The notes beneath the pieces were generated by a model. It was not told where the DNA came from. It searched no databases and saw only the letters and a program-made list of their open reading frames with translations. Shown in pieces: positions 1-9,684 of a DNA stretch of 64,000 bases (its first letter is position 1; each line of letters opens with the position of its first letter). The translations under genes were made by a program, and so were the position numbers. The DNA comes from Mrakia gelida. Lineage: Eukaryota > Basidiomycota > Tremellomycetes > Cystofilobasidiales > Mrakiaceae. Location of the stretch: the NCBI GenBank assembly GCA_024345305.1, contig BRON01000022.1, positions 1 through 64,000 on the forward strand, in the 5' to 3' direction.

Positions 1-2642
1 CTTGATCAAGGAAGCAGCTGATGCGATGGCTCCCTTGGCTGCGTCGGCAATAGCGGTGAGGGAGATGAAGCGGTTGTAGGAGAGGAGAGGGAGGAGGTGG
101 CCTTCGACTGGGTCGTGGAGGGGTTGGATGGAGACGACGGGTCCAGCAGCGGTGATGGCGTGGGAGATGGGATAGCGAGTAGCTCGAAGGACGACGAAGG
201 GTGTGACTTGAGCTCCGTTGGGGTGAGCTGTGACGAGTTCGAAGAGCGGCGAGTCGAGACTGAGAAAGAAGAAAGAGAGAGAGGTGAGCGACGCGTTTCG
301 AAACCGCAAAGCGATCAAGACAACCGACTTACCCTCTCGACACTGGCACTGCTCCAACCTCAGCTTCATCCAACTCCCTAACCTCTCCCCATCCAATCTC
401 GTCCAGCACTAGGCGGTAGACGACGAGTCGAACGAAGAACTCGCAGGACGCGAGCTGAGGTCCGAACGATCCGATCTCCCGAAAGCCTCCTCCGGCGGCG
501 AGGGAAAGGCAGATTAGGAACTGATCTAGGACCATCTGGCCCCGAGGAGGAGTGGATGAGTATCGAGGGGAGTAGATCGCAAGGAGGAACTGGAGAAGGG
601 CGTCCTGAACCTCCTTCGACTCCTCGACTCCTCCTCTTCCTTCTCCTCCGAAGACCCCGTTCGGCTGGGTGAGGACGTCCCTCTGGAGGATCTGACGGAG
701 GGTGTTGGCTGCGAGTACCATCCGCTCGGTGGTGTGCAAGGAGGGAAGGTCGATGGAGGTGGAGAAGGAGGAGGAGGAAGGAGGAGGGGAGATGATTGGA
801 GGAGGTGCGAGCTCGCCCTGAGGGATGGGGATGGGGTTTCGGTAGACCGTTGGCGTGACCCTGAGGGCGAAGAGGATGAGCGAGCTTGCGTCCCTGCTGT
901 ATCGTTTGAGGGTCGAATCCGCAAGCCGCGGCTTGAAGATCCTCGTCGGTCCCTTCCCTCCTCGCTCTTCCTCGACCATGTCCTCCGAGATCTGCACCGA
1001 CCCATCCCCCATCCCGATCTTCCTCGCCACAGCGAACTCGCTCGGGTTCGTCCCGTACTTCCGAACCCCTAAGGCGAGATCCTGAACGTGGACCCAGACG
1101 TTTCGCAGAGGGTCGCGGTCTTCGATTCGAGTCTTGTCCGAGGATCGGTAGTTGTGGGCGGGGGAGATGGCTGAGCGAAGGATGGCGAGAGGGTAGGGTC
1201 GGATGAAGGAGCCGTAGCCGAGAGGGTTCTGGTAGACTGGTTGATGGTAGAGGGAATTGTCGAGCTTGTCGCTGGGGATGGGAAGGGAGGAGAGTATCTC
1301 GTTCTGCTGCTTGAGAAGGAAGGCTGCTGATGCCGAGAGGGGATCCGATCGTGGGACCTTGGGAGGGGGAGGAGGAACAAAGTTGGTGGAGTCGTGGGAG
1401 GGAGGAGGAACGGCGAAGGCGGGGAGGTGAGCGTCGGGGAAGAGCCGTTGGAAGTAGGCGGGAGTGGGAGCGAGGTTTGTTCCTCCGTGCCTCTTGTGAC
1501 GGTGGCTTCGGAGGGAGTCGCCATCCTTGTAGACAGCTCCACAGCTCCCACACCCTATTCCTGACCTCACAGCGAGTCCCTCGACCATAGGGAAGGTCGA
1601 GCCTGAACTCGTCGAGAGGAGGAGGCCGATCGCGTCTTGGTTGTTGGCGAGGGAAGCGTAGTCGGAGGTGTCGAGAGAGGAAGAGAGGTTGAGGAGGTGG
1701 GTGGCATCTCGGGTGAGAGTCTTCCGCTGGGAGGAGGAGAGGGACGGAGTGTGGAGTGAAAGATGGTGTCCGATGCGAGAGGGACGAACACCTCCTCCGT
1801 GGGAGTCCTCGTGGGTTGAGATGACGAGGCCGATGCGAGTGTTGACAGCGAGAGAGGCGATATTGAGAGCGGGAGTGGCTGAAAGGAGGAAGAGGAGAAA
1901 GGTCAGGGTCGGGAAGGAAGGGGGAGAGCAAGGAGGAGGGAGGAGAAGAAGAACGAACTGGCGAGATGAGGTAGCTTCCAGAACGCGTCTCGAACGAAAG
2001 ATCCTCCGATGGTGAGTCCCCTGAGGCTGTTGTTACCAGCCCTGTCGTCTCTAAGAACCGATGCTGTTGAGCCTGATGGAGGGAAGAAGGGTTTGAGGAT
2101 CAGCACGAGTCCATACTCTCGAGCGAGAGAGCAAACAAGAGTGACCTAGAGAGACTCACCATCGTCCGAAGAGACCTCGCCCTCGACTCCATCCATCCCA
2201 CATGCAGCACCGACTCCTCCATCTTCCGAAAGGTTCCCATCCTCCCCACCAACACCCTCACTCTCAACAACAACCTCGCGTTCCTTCCCCTTCCTCGTCC
2301 CACTCGAGCTCGACCCACTCGCACTCCCTCCAACTCCCTCGCCACCACCTCGCTCGGTCTCTCCCTCTCCCTCCCCCTCGTCCATCCCAAAACCAAACCC
2401 TTCCCCATCCCCTAGGTGAGCGTTCTCCTCCTCCTCCTGTTGATCCTGTGTTGGCGGAGGGGGAGCGTCGGGTTGGGGAGAGGGAGAGGGAGAGTGAACG
2501 AGAGGAGAAGGGAAGAGCGGGTGGAGAGGTTCGGTGAGGGTGCAGATCTTCCAGTGCTTATGAAACGTGTTTGGGGTACGGGAAAAGTGAGGTTCCGAGT
2601 GAGGTCGAGGGCAGGAGAACGATCCGTTGGTTCCACGCGGCA
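1..2642 (-). CDS. RecQ-like helicase family, N-terminal region (partial gene)
   Basis: Minus-strand coding exons can be joined in phase: 2160 up to about 2642, 1959-2072, 333-1878 and 1-259 (continuing off the window). Introns are 2073-2159 (GTGAGT), 1879-1958 (unusual donor GTTCGT) and 260-332 (GTAAGT), and each junction keeps the frame. The large exon holds a C2H2-type finger (C-x2-C-x12-H-x4-H, starting CGSCGAVYK) at about 1495-1560. Further on it has a motif DSTLKRYSRD, then a helical stretch ending FFVRLVVYRLVLDE, then HPNGAQVTPFVVLRATR in the last exon. This order recalls the long N-terminal part that precedes the helicase core in RecQ-like proteins of basidiomycetes, some of them subtelomeric. 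The helicase core itself would lie outside the window. The exon at 2160-2642 is acidic and low-complexity. Family assignment is from remembered motif order, so moderate to low; the exon structure is more secure. Confidence 0.45.
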
Positions 2643-4200
2643 CTGAGAGGGATGGGGGAGGGAGAACGAGGGGAAGGGAGGAACGGGATGAGTGTTGGGC
2701 TTGAACGGAACCTACACGGAGAAGATGTGTGCAAGCGCACCTTTGAGACCTCCAGCAAGACGAATTTCAGCTTGATGAACATCCTTCACATGCTCGGTGA
2801 GTTTAGCAAGGGTGGAGAAGGGTGAGAGGGCATGGCAGATCGCTCTTGAGCATGGGAAGCTCATCTGCTCGAGCACGAACGAGAGAAGGTCAATCGAAAG
2901 TCAGAACAGAACCAAGCGGAGGGTGGATGGTATGAGAAGATTGAGGTATGCGAGGGCAACTTACGGTACTGAAGAAAGAACCTGAGAGTGCAAGGGGAAG
3001 GAGGGAGAGCGAGCGAGGTAGAGGGAAGAACGATGGTCAGCTCGAGCTCGCAACTCCTCCTTCCTTCTCCTTCCTTCTGCAAAGGCAGGTGACACCTCAT
3101 CCCACCTCCCCTACCTCTAACTGAAAGCGAAAGACTCACTTGAGTCCCACGAGAAAGTCTCTCGAGAGCTCGTTCAGCGAGGGTTCCAAAGGGGAAGGAG
3201 GTTTGGCTGAGGTCGCTTTCGAAGGAAGCTGAAGAGGGTTGTAGAATTGGATCGGATCCGTTGGATGGCTAGGAGTAGAGGAGGAGTGGGGGAGAAGTTC
3301 CTGGTGGGAGGGAAGGGGAGGAAAGAGGGTCAGCATTGAGCTCGCTCGTGGAGGAGGGAAGGGAAGGAGGAGGGGAAGACCGAGTCATGAGGGAGGGAGC
3401 CTGCTCCTCCTCCTTCCAACGAGAGACCTTCCCAGCATACATCCACGTTCTCAGTGGGTTCTTTGCACCCCAGAGGATACACTCCCAACATAGAAGCTCA
3501 AGAGAAAGGACTTCCCTTCCTTTGCGAGAGGAGGAGGGGTTGAGGAAAGGGAAGCGATGAGGAAGCGATAAGGCGAGGGAGCTCACCAAGGCTGCCGTTC
3601 AAGCACAGCTCCAGTGGGCCCTTGGGAGGGATGCTACTCCCTCGTAGGAGCTGACAAGTTGTTGGTAGAGGGAGTGGGAAATGGGAAGGAAGTGGTCAAG
3701 GGAAGAGGTCGATGTGGTTGGGGGAGAGAGCAGCTCCGCAACTTCTCGTCGAAGACACGCGGTTGACTCGGACCTCGTCCCCTTCGGTCCACGGCTTTGT
3801 AGATCCATCGATGTATGAAACCACCCTCCCATCGCCCAGGTCAATCCTATAGTACCAAAGAGGCAGGAGGCCCGAGAAGAGTCCAGCTGCTGTTGTAGGA
3901 GGTAAGCGAGGGAGGAGGGGGAGGGGGGAGGAGATGGGGGTTGAGCTTGAACGAACGAGAGGGCAAGTTCCATCGACAGGTTCGCTGGCGCTGCGCAACG
4001 ACTCTAGCAGTAACTCGAAATCTGAAAACAGATTAGTCAGGAGGCCGGGTATAGAGAACACGTTCCCGCTTCGAGCGAGCAAATTTTCCTACCACGAGGC
4101 TCAGACTCGCATAGGAGAAAGGAGGAGGAGCTGGGAGGTGAGCTTGAGCTCATTTCTTTCGAGCTCGAGACGTCGGCAAATCTTCACTCTAGAGCTAAGC
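2643..4200 (-). other. Unresolved upstream exons of the same or a second minus-strand gene
   Basis: Exon-like pieces occur on the minus strand. One at about 2710-2870 reads as helical protein (TLAKLTEHVKDVHQ). One ending at about 3145 reads LNELSRDFLVGLK directly before a GTGAGT donor. One between about 3700 and 3870 reads YYRIDLGDGRVVSYIDG. Donors on the minus strand near 2963, 3140 and 3590 support introns. I could not join them in phase, and no start codon could be chosen. Most likely this is the 5' part of the helicase-like gene. Confidence 0.3.
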
Positions 4201-4535
4201 CCTTTATACCGGACATACTAGAGCTACTAATCAACGGCCCTAGCTCTTCGCATAGCAGGAACTCGGCCTTGAATATACAGTGCAGCTAAAGAGAGGATGG
4301 AGCTCCTCCGAAAAGAACTCGCGGAAGTCAGCTCGAGCTCACCCTCTCCTTCGTTTTGAGGTACCTCTCGGGAGAATCGCTGTCGACGATGCAGATTTTG
4401 TTCTAGAGAGCTGTGCTTCTGATACATTGTGCTTCATGGGTAGATCTCGCTGGTCGTGTTTCCCGTTTGCGATTCGGTGGAAGGAGGAAGGAGAACGAAG
4501 CGACGCAAAGTCCGGGTAGTCCAAAAAGGGCTGCT

Positions 4536-4590
4536 GGAACGGTCGGACTACCCGGATCCGGGTAGTCGACTACACGGAATCGACCGTTCC
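4536..4590. repeat. Strong inverted repeat / hairpin left of the telomeric array
   Basis: A 9-bp arm GGAACGGTC (4536-4544) is matched by GACCGTTCC (4582-4590). Nested inside is a perfect 22-bp palindrome at 4546-4567 centred on CCGGATCCGG. The element lies 30 bp left of the point where the telomere-tailed array begins (4621). No transposon terminal repeat was recognised. Confidence 0.65.
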
Positions 4591-4620
4591 TGGAGGCAGG
4601 AACGGGGCGCATACCCGTTA

Positions 4621-4798
4621 GGGAGGCGACACGAGGAATGCAGGCTGTACTGGAGGTGGCGATGAGGAAGAAGGTGGCCAAGTACGCAGGACGCGTCGCG
4701 GTCCCCTTTGTTCCGCTGGTGGTGTCGATCGGAGGTGGTTTGGAGGATGGGACGTTGAAGGCAATGAAGGAGTGGAGGGAGGTGATGAAGGACTCTCA
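4621..4798 (+). mobile_element. First, 5'-truncated copy of the CCCTAA-tailed element (left part)
   Basis: From 4621 (GGGAGGCGACACG) the sequence matches the internal part of the 509-bp unit seen repeatedly at 9.7-14.3 kb. It encodes the same frame (MQAVLEVAMRKKVAKYAG). It stops at 4798 where the copia element is inserted and resumes at 9680/9685. To its left the sequence is not telomeric, unlike all other junctions of the array. Confidence 0.85.
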
Positions 4799-5104
4799 TG
4801 TTGTGGGGTTTCGGCTCTGGAGGAGGATGGTCTTCAGTACAAGTTATATATAAAAGAGATATAGTAGCGAGAGACGGTAGAACTCACCTGGAGGAGGATG
4901 GTCTTCAGTACAAGTGAAGAACCTCCTCCTCTCAGTGCGAGCTCTCCTTATATACTCTACGAGAACCCTCCGCAGTACCTATGACGTATCTACTGTTACA
5001 AGAGATGACTAAGCTACCTACGGAGAAACTACTAGAAAGATGGAGAAGAGAGAAGGTGCTAGAAAGACTCGACGCGGCTCGTCTCAGTGACGCACTTCTC
5101 AACA
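4799..5104 (-). repeat. 3' LTR of copia family 1, copy A
   Basis: In element sense it starts TGTTGAGAAG and ends CCCCACAACA. It contains a 28-bp direct duplication (4817-4844 and 4888-4915). Each repeat ends CCTCCAG in element sense; the upstream one is followed by GTGAGT and the downstream one by AGCC, so 4817-4887 has the form of a 71-bp GT-AG intron. Confidence 0.95.
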
Positions 5105-8100
5105 CTCCCACTCAATGAGATCAGCTGCGTCCTCATCCTTATCCCTGACCCCTAGACTTCTTCGATGCTTCTCAAACTTCTCGCGTCCAAGAGCCTTCGT
5201 GAAAATGTCGGCGGTCATCGCGTCCGTCGGGCAGAACGAGAGTGCGATCGTCTTGTTTTGGTATAGTTCGCGACCGTACTTGTAGGCGATGTCGATGTGT
5301 TTCGTTCGTTCGGAATGGCGACCGTTCTGCGTGGTTGTAATGGCTGATTGGTTGTCGACATGGACGGGGATGGTGGGGACTTCGTATCCGAGTTGAGAAA
5401 CGAGTTTCGAGAGCCAAAGGAGATTCTGAGCTCCCTGCGAGAGAGCGATGAACTCCGCCTCTGTCGAGGACTTGGAGATTGCTCTCTGTCTTCTGCTTGC
5501 CCAAACGACAGTGCTGCCGTAGAGCTTGACAACGTAGCCCGTGGTTGATCGACGCGTTTCGTGATCGCCCGCGTAGTCTGCGTCTGTCCACATCTCGAGC
5601 AACGGAGCTTCTTGGTTTCCTCCCAAGACTAGGCCAAGATGTGATGTTCCTGCTAGATAGCGGAAGATCCTATGGATCGCTGACCAGTGGATCTCTCGGG
5701 GGTCGCTGCTGAATCGACTCACGACTCCCACTGAGAAGGCGAGGTCGGGTCTCGTGCAAACCATGAGATACATTAGTGATCCCACAGCCTGGAGATACCG
5801 ACTTTGGTTTACTCGCTCTAGATCCTGCTTCGAAAGGTCCTGCTCGATCATGAGCTGCTTGTGCTCGTCCATCGGAGTTCGGGCTGGTCTCAAAGTCGAC
5901 GTGTCGAAGCGGCTTAGAACCTCCTTGACGTATCGTGACTGAGATAAGGTGATCGTCCTACGAGATCGATCCCTCTTGACTTCCATCCCGAGCATCAGAC
6001 CGTCTGAGAGATCGCCTCGGTCGTCGATCGTGAATGCTTCTCTGGTGAGACGCATGATCTCGTCAACTTCCCTTTCTGAGGAAGCTGCGACTGCGAAGTC
6101 GTCAACGTACTGGATCAGCATCCGTCTCTTCTTGTCCTTCCAACCCACGTATAGGCAGGTGTCTGCTTCGAGAACCTCCAGATCGATGGTGGTGAAGAAG
6201 GAACGAGAATGGTTCGCAAACGCGAGGGGCGATTGCTTGAGTCCGTAAATCGCCTTGAGGAGATGAGCGACTAGCTTCTTCCCCCCTTCGCCCCTCGTTT
6301 CGTAACCAGTTGGCTGATCCATATAGACGGTTTCGACGAGTCGGGCGGTGAGAAAGGCGGTCTTAAAGTCTCCTTGTCGGAGCTCTAGGTCTTCGCGTGC
6401 GGCGATAGTGAGAAAAGTTCGGAAAGAGTTCAGGTGTAGGACAGGTGCGTAGGTTTCGTTGTAGTCGATCCCGTCGCGTTGGGTGTATCCTTTGGCCACC
6501 CATCTTGCCTTGAACTTTTCGACCTTCCCTTCTTTGTCTCGCTTGAGCGCATAGACCCACCTTCCTCCCACTGCCTTCGCGTGGAGAGGAAGTTCAGTCA
6601 GTTCCCAAACTCCGTTTGCTTCCATCGATTCCATCTCAGCGTCCATGGCTTGTTTCCAGAACGCCGAGTGAGGAGAAGACAGTGCTTCCTTTGTTGAAGA
6701 TGGTACTGCTGGTTCAGGTAACGCTGCGAGATCCGGGGTGGTTTCGGGTTGGGCGAGACGAACAAAGTTCGCGAATTCTTCTGGTTGAACTTCGCGCTTT
6801 CGATTTCGCATACCTCTACCATAGCTCCCACTGTCGTCGACCACGTCTTGATCAACGACAGGGACGTACTCCCAGGATGGCTTTGGTTGTTTGGGAGTTG
6901 GAGGTTTCAACGGAACGACGTCGGGGATGTCCGCGTCTTCCTCGACCTCTTCGATCCTGGGAGCCGTCAGATCCAGCGTCACCATCTTCCCCCCTAGCGA
7001 GTTTTGCGGCAGTTGCTCGTCGAACTCAACGTTTCGGGAGTAGTGGATCTTTCCAGTATCGGTCCTCAGCAATCGATAAGCCTTCTTCCCATGGTCTTCG
7101 CCGTAGCCAAGAAGGATCGTTTGGATCGTCTTCGACTCGTGCTTCTGACGGTCGGGGTTGTGTGCGTAGGCAATCGAGCCAAACGTTCGGAGATGGGTAA
7201 GGGGAGGTTTTATCTCGTAGTACGCTTCGTAGGGCGTCTTTCCTCTGTTCGGCGAGGAGGGGAGGCGGTTGATTAGATAAGTCGCGGTCATCATCGCCTC
7301 GACCCAGAAACGCCTCCGTTCTCCTGGAAGATTCTCTGAGTCGTGCAGTAAACACGTGATCTTCTCTTCTAGGGTTCGGTTTCCTCGCTCTACCTTCCCA
7401 TTCTGCTCGGGTGTCGCGGGAATCGTAGTTTCAGCCTTGATCCCCTCCTTTTTGAGGTAAGCTTTGAATGCGTCTGAGGTGAACTCCCCGCCGTTATCCG
7501 ACCGTAGGACCTTCACCTTCTGATCTCTCTCCTTCTCGACCTGTGTCTTCCAGACCTTAAAGGTCTCCAATGCTTCGGACTTTCGCTCGAGGGCGTACGT
7601 CCAGTGGAAGTTCGTCGCGTCATCCCAGATCGCCATCATGTAGCGCTTTCTAGTAATCGACTCAACAGGCATTGGTCCCTGGAGGTCGGTATGTACGCGT
7701 GCGAGAGGAGTGGAGGATCGGCTCGTGCTGTCGTGGAATGGTGACTTGTGTTGTTTTCCTTTGAGGCAAACGACGCACGGCGCTTCTTTGATTTTGATGA
7801 GATCCTCCTCGTTGATTTTTGGGATGACTCCGTCGGCTGAGAGTCTCCTCATCGCTGTGACTGACGCGTGTCCCAACCTCCGGTGAAGAAGAACTGCTTG
7901 GTCGGCCGTTGCCGTCTCGTTGATGACGAGGGCTGTGCTCGTCTCTTTCGAGATCTTATCTTCCGTTTGGTCCGCGTCGTCCGGCTTTGGTTCGATTTCG
8001 AGTCTCCAGAGGTTTTTCCTCCATGACTTTCCTACCAGCAAGACTTCCCCATTCTTCCTGAATGTGCAACCCTGCTGAGAGAACTCGACCGTCGCGCCTC

Positions 8101-9334
8101 TGGCCGTCAGCTGCCCAATGGAGATGAGGTTCGGGAAATTTGGGATGAAGTAGACGTCATGAATGATCGTCTTCCTCTTTCGATTCCCAACGGTCGCGAT
8201 GACTTTCAGATTGCCGATTCCGACCGTTTTGATGACTTTGCTGCTGGCGACTTTGACTGAGGTTTCGAAGGGTTTGTAGTCGCTCAGCTTGCTACGGTCG
8301 TTGCAGATGTGATTGGAGCATCCACTATCGGCAATCCAATCCTCCTCGGCAACGGCGAGAACTGTCTCGTCGTCACCTACCCCTGCGGCCGCTGAGAACC
8401 CCCAATCCCCCGAACTCGAGCTCGTCGAGTTGGCTTCCTCCTTCCAACGCCCACCTCCTTCCTTCCTAAACCTTCCTCCCTTCTTCCCACCCTTCCTATC
8501 CTTCGGCTTCCCAACTACGTCCCAACATTCCGCCTTGAAGTGTCCCTTCTTCCCGCAGTGGTGACATTTTGCGTCCACCTTGTCAACCTTCATCGCCGAA
8601 TCTTCCTTTGGAGTGACGTCCGATCGTGAGGTTTTGGTGCGGGTGTGGGTGAGTAGAGCGGTGGTGACTACTTTTGGTGTGAGCTCTTTTCCGGATTCTT
8701 GGTAGGTGAGGGAGAGGACGTCGGAGAAGGTTTCGAGCGATTTGGGGAGACCTGCGAGGAACTGAAGGGCGAGCTGTTCTGGGTTCTTGACGATGTCCAT
8801 GCCGAGAGTCGTCGCCTCTTCGAGGATTTCTTCGAATTCGTCAATGTATGACTGTACCGACGAATTCTCATCCATGCGGAGGTCTCGGAGCTTTCGTTGA
8901 ATCATCATCTTCCCTGCTGTTCCTTCGACTCGATGAGCGACTTTAAGCGTTTCCCAGGCTTCGCTCGCGAGCTCAGCCGAGGAGATTTTCATCAGCTCTC
9001 GGTCGCTCACGGCCATCTGGATCCTGTGGAGTGCGAACTCGTTTCGAGCATCCCAGTCGTCTTGCTTCGCGAGAAGCTCTTCGCTTCCCAAGGGAAGGGG
9101 AACTTCCTCGGGCTTCTCCGAGGTTGAGCTCGTCCTTTTTCCTTCCCTGCCTTCGTCGCCTCTTTCTGGTCGCTTCTCTTGTCCGAGGACCAGAGACTTG
9201 CACTTGGATTCTGCTAGAGCAATCATCATGCGGATAGACCAGGTCTGGTAGTTTCGACTGTCCAGAGGCTCCAGCTTGAAGAAACGATGCGTCTCAAGAC
9301 GAGGGGTGGTGTTGGTGTTTTTCGAGGTCGACAT
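5099..9334 (-). CDS. Gag-Pol polyprotein of copia family 1, copy A (1,411 aa)
   Basis: A single uninterrupted frame carries all retrotransposon functions, with no gag-pol frameshift. Gag opens with a FKLEPLDSRNYQTWSIRM motif. A CCHC zinc knuckle (CHHCGKKGHFKAEC) lies at about residues 256-269, and the aspartic protease signature IADSGCSNH at about 336-344. Integrase follows, with the HHCC zinc region (HRRLGHAS ... CVVCLKGK) and the D,D35E core (HTDLQGP, DNGGEFTS, EQNGKVERGNR). Reverse transcriptase has YVDDF at about 1074-1078, and the RNase H part (WTDADYAGD) ends near DIFTKALG. The stop codon TGA is supplied by the first six bases of the 3' LTR (TGTTGA), so the polypurine tract is itself coding. 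Start: the ATG at 9334, 45 bp after the LTR end. Looks intact. Confidence 0.97.
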   Translation of the reverse strand: MSTSKNTNTTPRLETHRFFKLEPLDSRNYQTWSIRMMIALAESKCKSLVLGQEKRPERGDEGREGKRTSSTSEKPEEVPLPLGSEELLAKQDDWDARNEFALHRIQMAVSDRELMKISSAELASEAWETLKVAHRVEGTAGKMMIQRKLRDLRMDENSSVQSYIDEFEEILEEATTLGMDIVKNPEQLALQFLAGLPKSLETFSDVLSLTYQESGKELTPKVVTTALLTHTRTKTSRSDVTPKEDSAMKVDKVDAKCHHCGKKGHFKAECWDVVGKPKDRKGGKKGGRFRKEGGGRWKEEANSTSSSSGDWGFSAAAGVGDDETVLAVAEEDWIADSGCSNHICNDRSKLSDYKPFETSVKVASSKVIKTVGIGNLKVIATVGNRKRKTIIHDVYFIPNFPNLISIGQLTARGATVEFSQQGCTFRKNGEVLLVGKSWRKNLWRLEIEPKPDDADQTEDKISKETSTALVINETATADQAVLLHRRLGHASVTAMRRLSADGVIPKINEEDLIKIKEAPCVVCLKGKQHKSPFHDSTSRSSTPLARVHTDLQGPMPVESITRKRYMMAIWDDATNFHWTYALERKSEALETFKVWKTQVEKERDQKVKVLRSDNGGEFTSDAFKAYLKKEGIKAETTIPATPEQNGKVERGNRTLEEKITCLLHDSENLPGERRRFWVEAMMTATYLINRLPSSPNRGKTPYEAYYEIKPPLTHLRTFGSIAYAHNPDRQKHESKTIQTILLGYGEDHGKKAYRLLRTDTGKIHYSRNVEFDEQLPQNSLGGKMVTLDLTAPRIEEVEEDADIPDVVPLKPPTPKQPKPSWEYVPVVDQDVVDDSGSYGRGMRNRKREVQPEEFANFVRLAQPETTPDLAALPEPAVPSSTKEALSSPHSAFWKQAMDAEMESMEANGVWELTELPLHAKAVGGRWVYALKRDKEGKVEKFKARWVAKGYTQRDGIDYNETYAPVLHLNSFRTFLTIAAREDLELRQGDFKTAFLTARLVETVYMDQPTGYETRGEGGKKLVAHLLKAIYGLKQSPLAFANHSRSFFTTIDLEVLEADTCLYVGWKDKKRRMLIQYVDDFAVAASSEREVDEIMRLTREAFTIDDRGDLSDGLMLGMEVKRDRSRRTITLSQSRYVKEVLSRFDTSTLRPARTPMDEHKQLMIEQDLSKQDLERVNQSRYLQAVGSLMYLMVCTRPDLAFSVGVVSRFSSDPREIHWSAIHRIFRYLAGTSHLGLVLGGNQEAPLLEMWTDADYAGDHETRRSTTGYVVKLYGSTVVWASRRQRAISKSSTEAEFIALSQGAQNLLWLSKLVSQLGYEVPTIPVHVDNQSAITTTQNGRHSERTKHIDIAYKYGRELYQNKTIALSFCPTDAMTADIFTKALGREKFEKHRRSLGVRDKDEDAADLIEWEC
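5105..5113 (-). other. Polypurine tract, copy A
   Basis: In element sense GAGTGGGAG lies directly against the 3' LTR. This is the expected primer site for plus-strand DNA synthesis, and it overlaps the last codons of gag-pol. Confidence 0.8.
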
Positions 9335-9357
9335 GGTTTCTTGATGAGCTTTGAGGG

Positions 9358-9378
9358 GAGCGGTTCAGACTCTTAATC
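9358..9378 (-). other. Primer-binding site, half-tRNA-Lys type, copy A
   Basis: Immediately after the 5' LTR (element sense) comes GATTAAGAGTCTGAACC. Its complement GGTTCAGACTCTTAATC reads as the anticodon arm of tRNA-Lys(CUU): stem TCAGA, loop CTCTTAA, then TC (nt 39-40). This implies priming by the 5' half of the tRNA cleaved in the anticodon arm, as is known for Drosophila copia with initiator tRNA-Met. The tRNA itself is not in the window. Confidence 0.65.
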
Positions 9379-9684
9379 TGTTGTGGGGTTTCGGCTCTGG
9401 AGGAGGATGGTCTTCAGTACAAGTTATATATAAAAGAGATATAGTAGCGAGAGACGGTAGAACTCACCTGGAGGAGGATGGTCTTCAGTACAAGTGAAGA
9501 ACCTCCTCCTCTCAGTGCGAGCTCTCCTTATATACTCTACGAGAACCCTCCGCAGTACCTATGACGTATCTACTGTTACAAGAGATGACTAAGCTACCTA
9601 CGGAGAAACTACTAGAAAGATGGAGAAGAGAGAAGGTGCTAGAAAGACTCGACGCGGCTCGTCTCAGTGACGCACTTCTCAACA
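9379..9684 (-). repeat. 5' LTR of copia family 1, copy A
   Basis: This LTR appears identical to the one at 4799-5104 and carries the promoter for the element. The putative LTR intron is at 9397-9467 on the minus strand (GTGAGT ... CCTCCAG). It is flanked on the right by the target duplication TCTCA. Confidence 0.95.
9527..9535 (-). promoter_or_regulatory. TATA box in the 5' LTR, copy A
   Basis: TATATAAGG in element sense, about 60 bp upstream of the putative LTR intron. This places the transcription start shortly before that intron, so the intron would lie in the untranslated leader. Confidence 0.6.

Larger units (their letters stand above)
4799..9684 (-). mobile_element. Ty1/copia retrotransposon, family 1, copy A (complete, 4,886 bp)
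   Basis: Two 306-bp LTRs that look identical (4799-5104 and 9379-9684) flank one long gag-pol frame. The flanking target duplication is TCTCA (4794-4798 and 9685-9689). The uninterrupted target site GGACTCTCAGTGG is present in the neighbouring tandem units (for example about 10189-10201), so the empty site is visible in this same window. Domain order integrase-RT-RNase H marks it as Ty1/copia. Identical LTRs, an open frame and a perfect TSD indicate a recent, probably still competent insertion. Confidence 0.97.

Noticed and set aside
378..1931. A 517-codon minus-strand frame overlapping the helicase-like exon
   Set aside because: A shadow frame: its product is Arg/Pro/Ser-rich and lacks motifs, while the overlapping frame has the zinc finger and phase-consistent introns.
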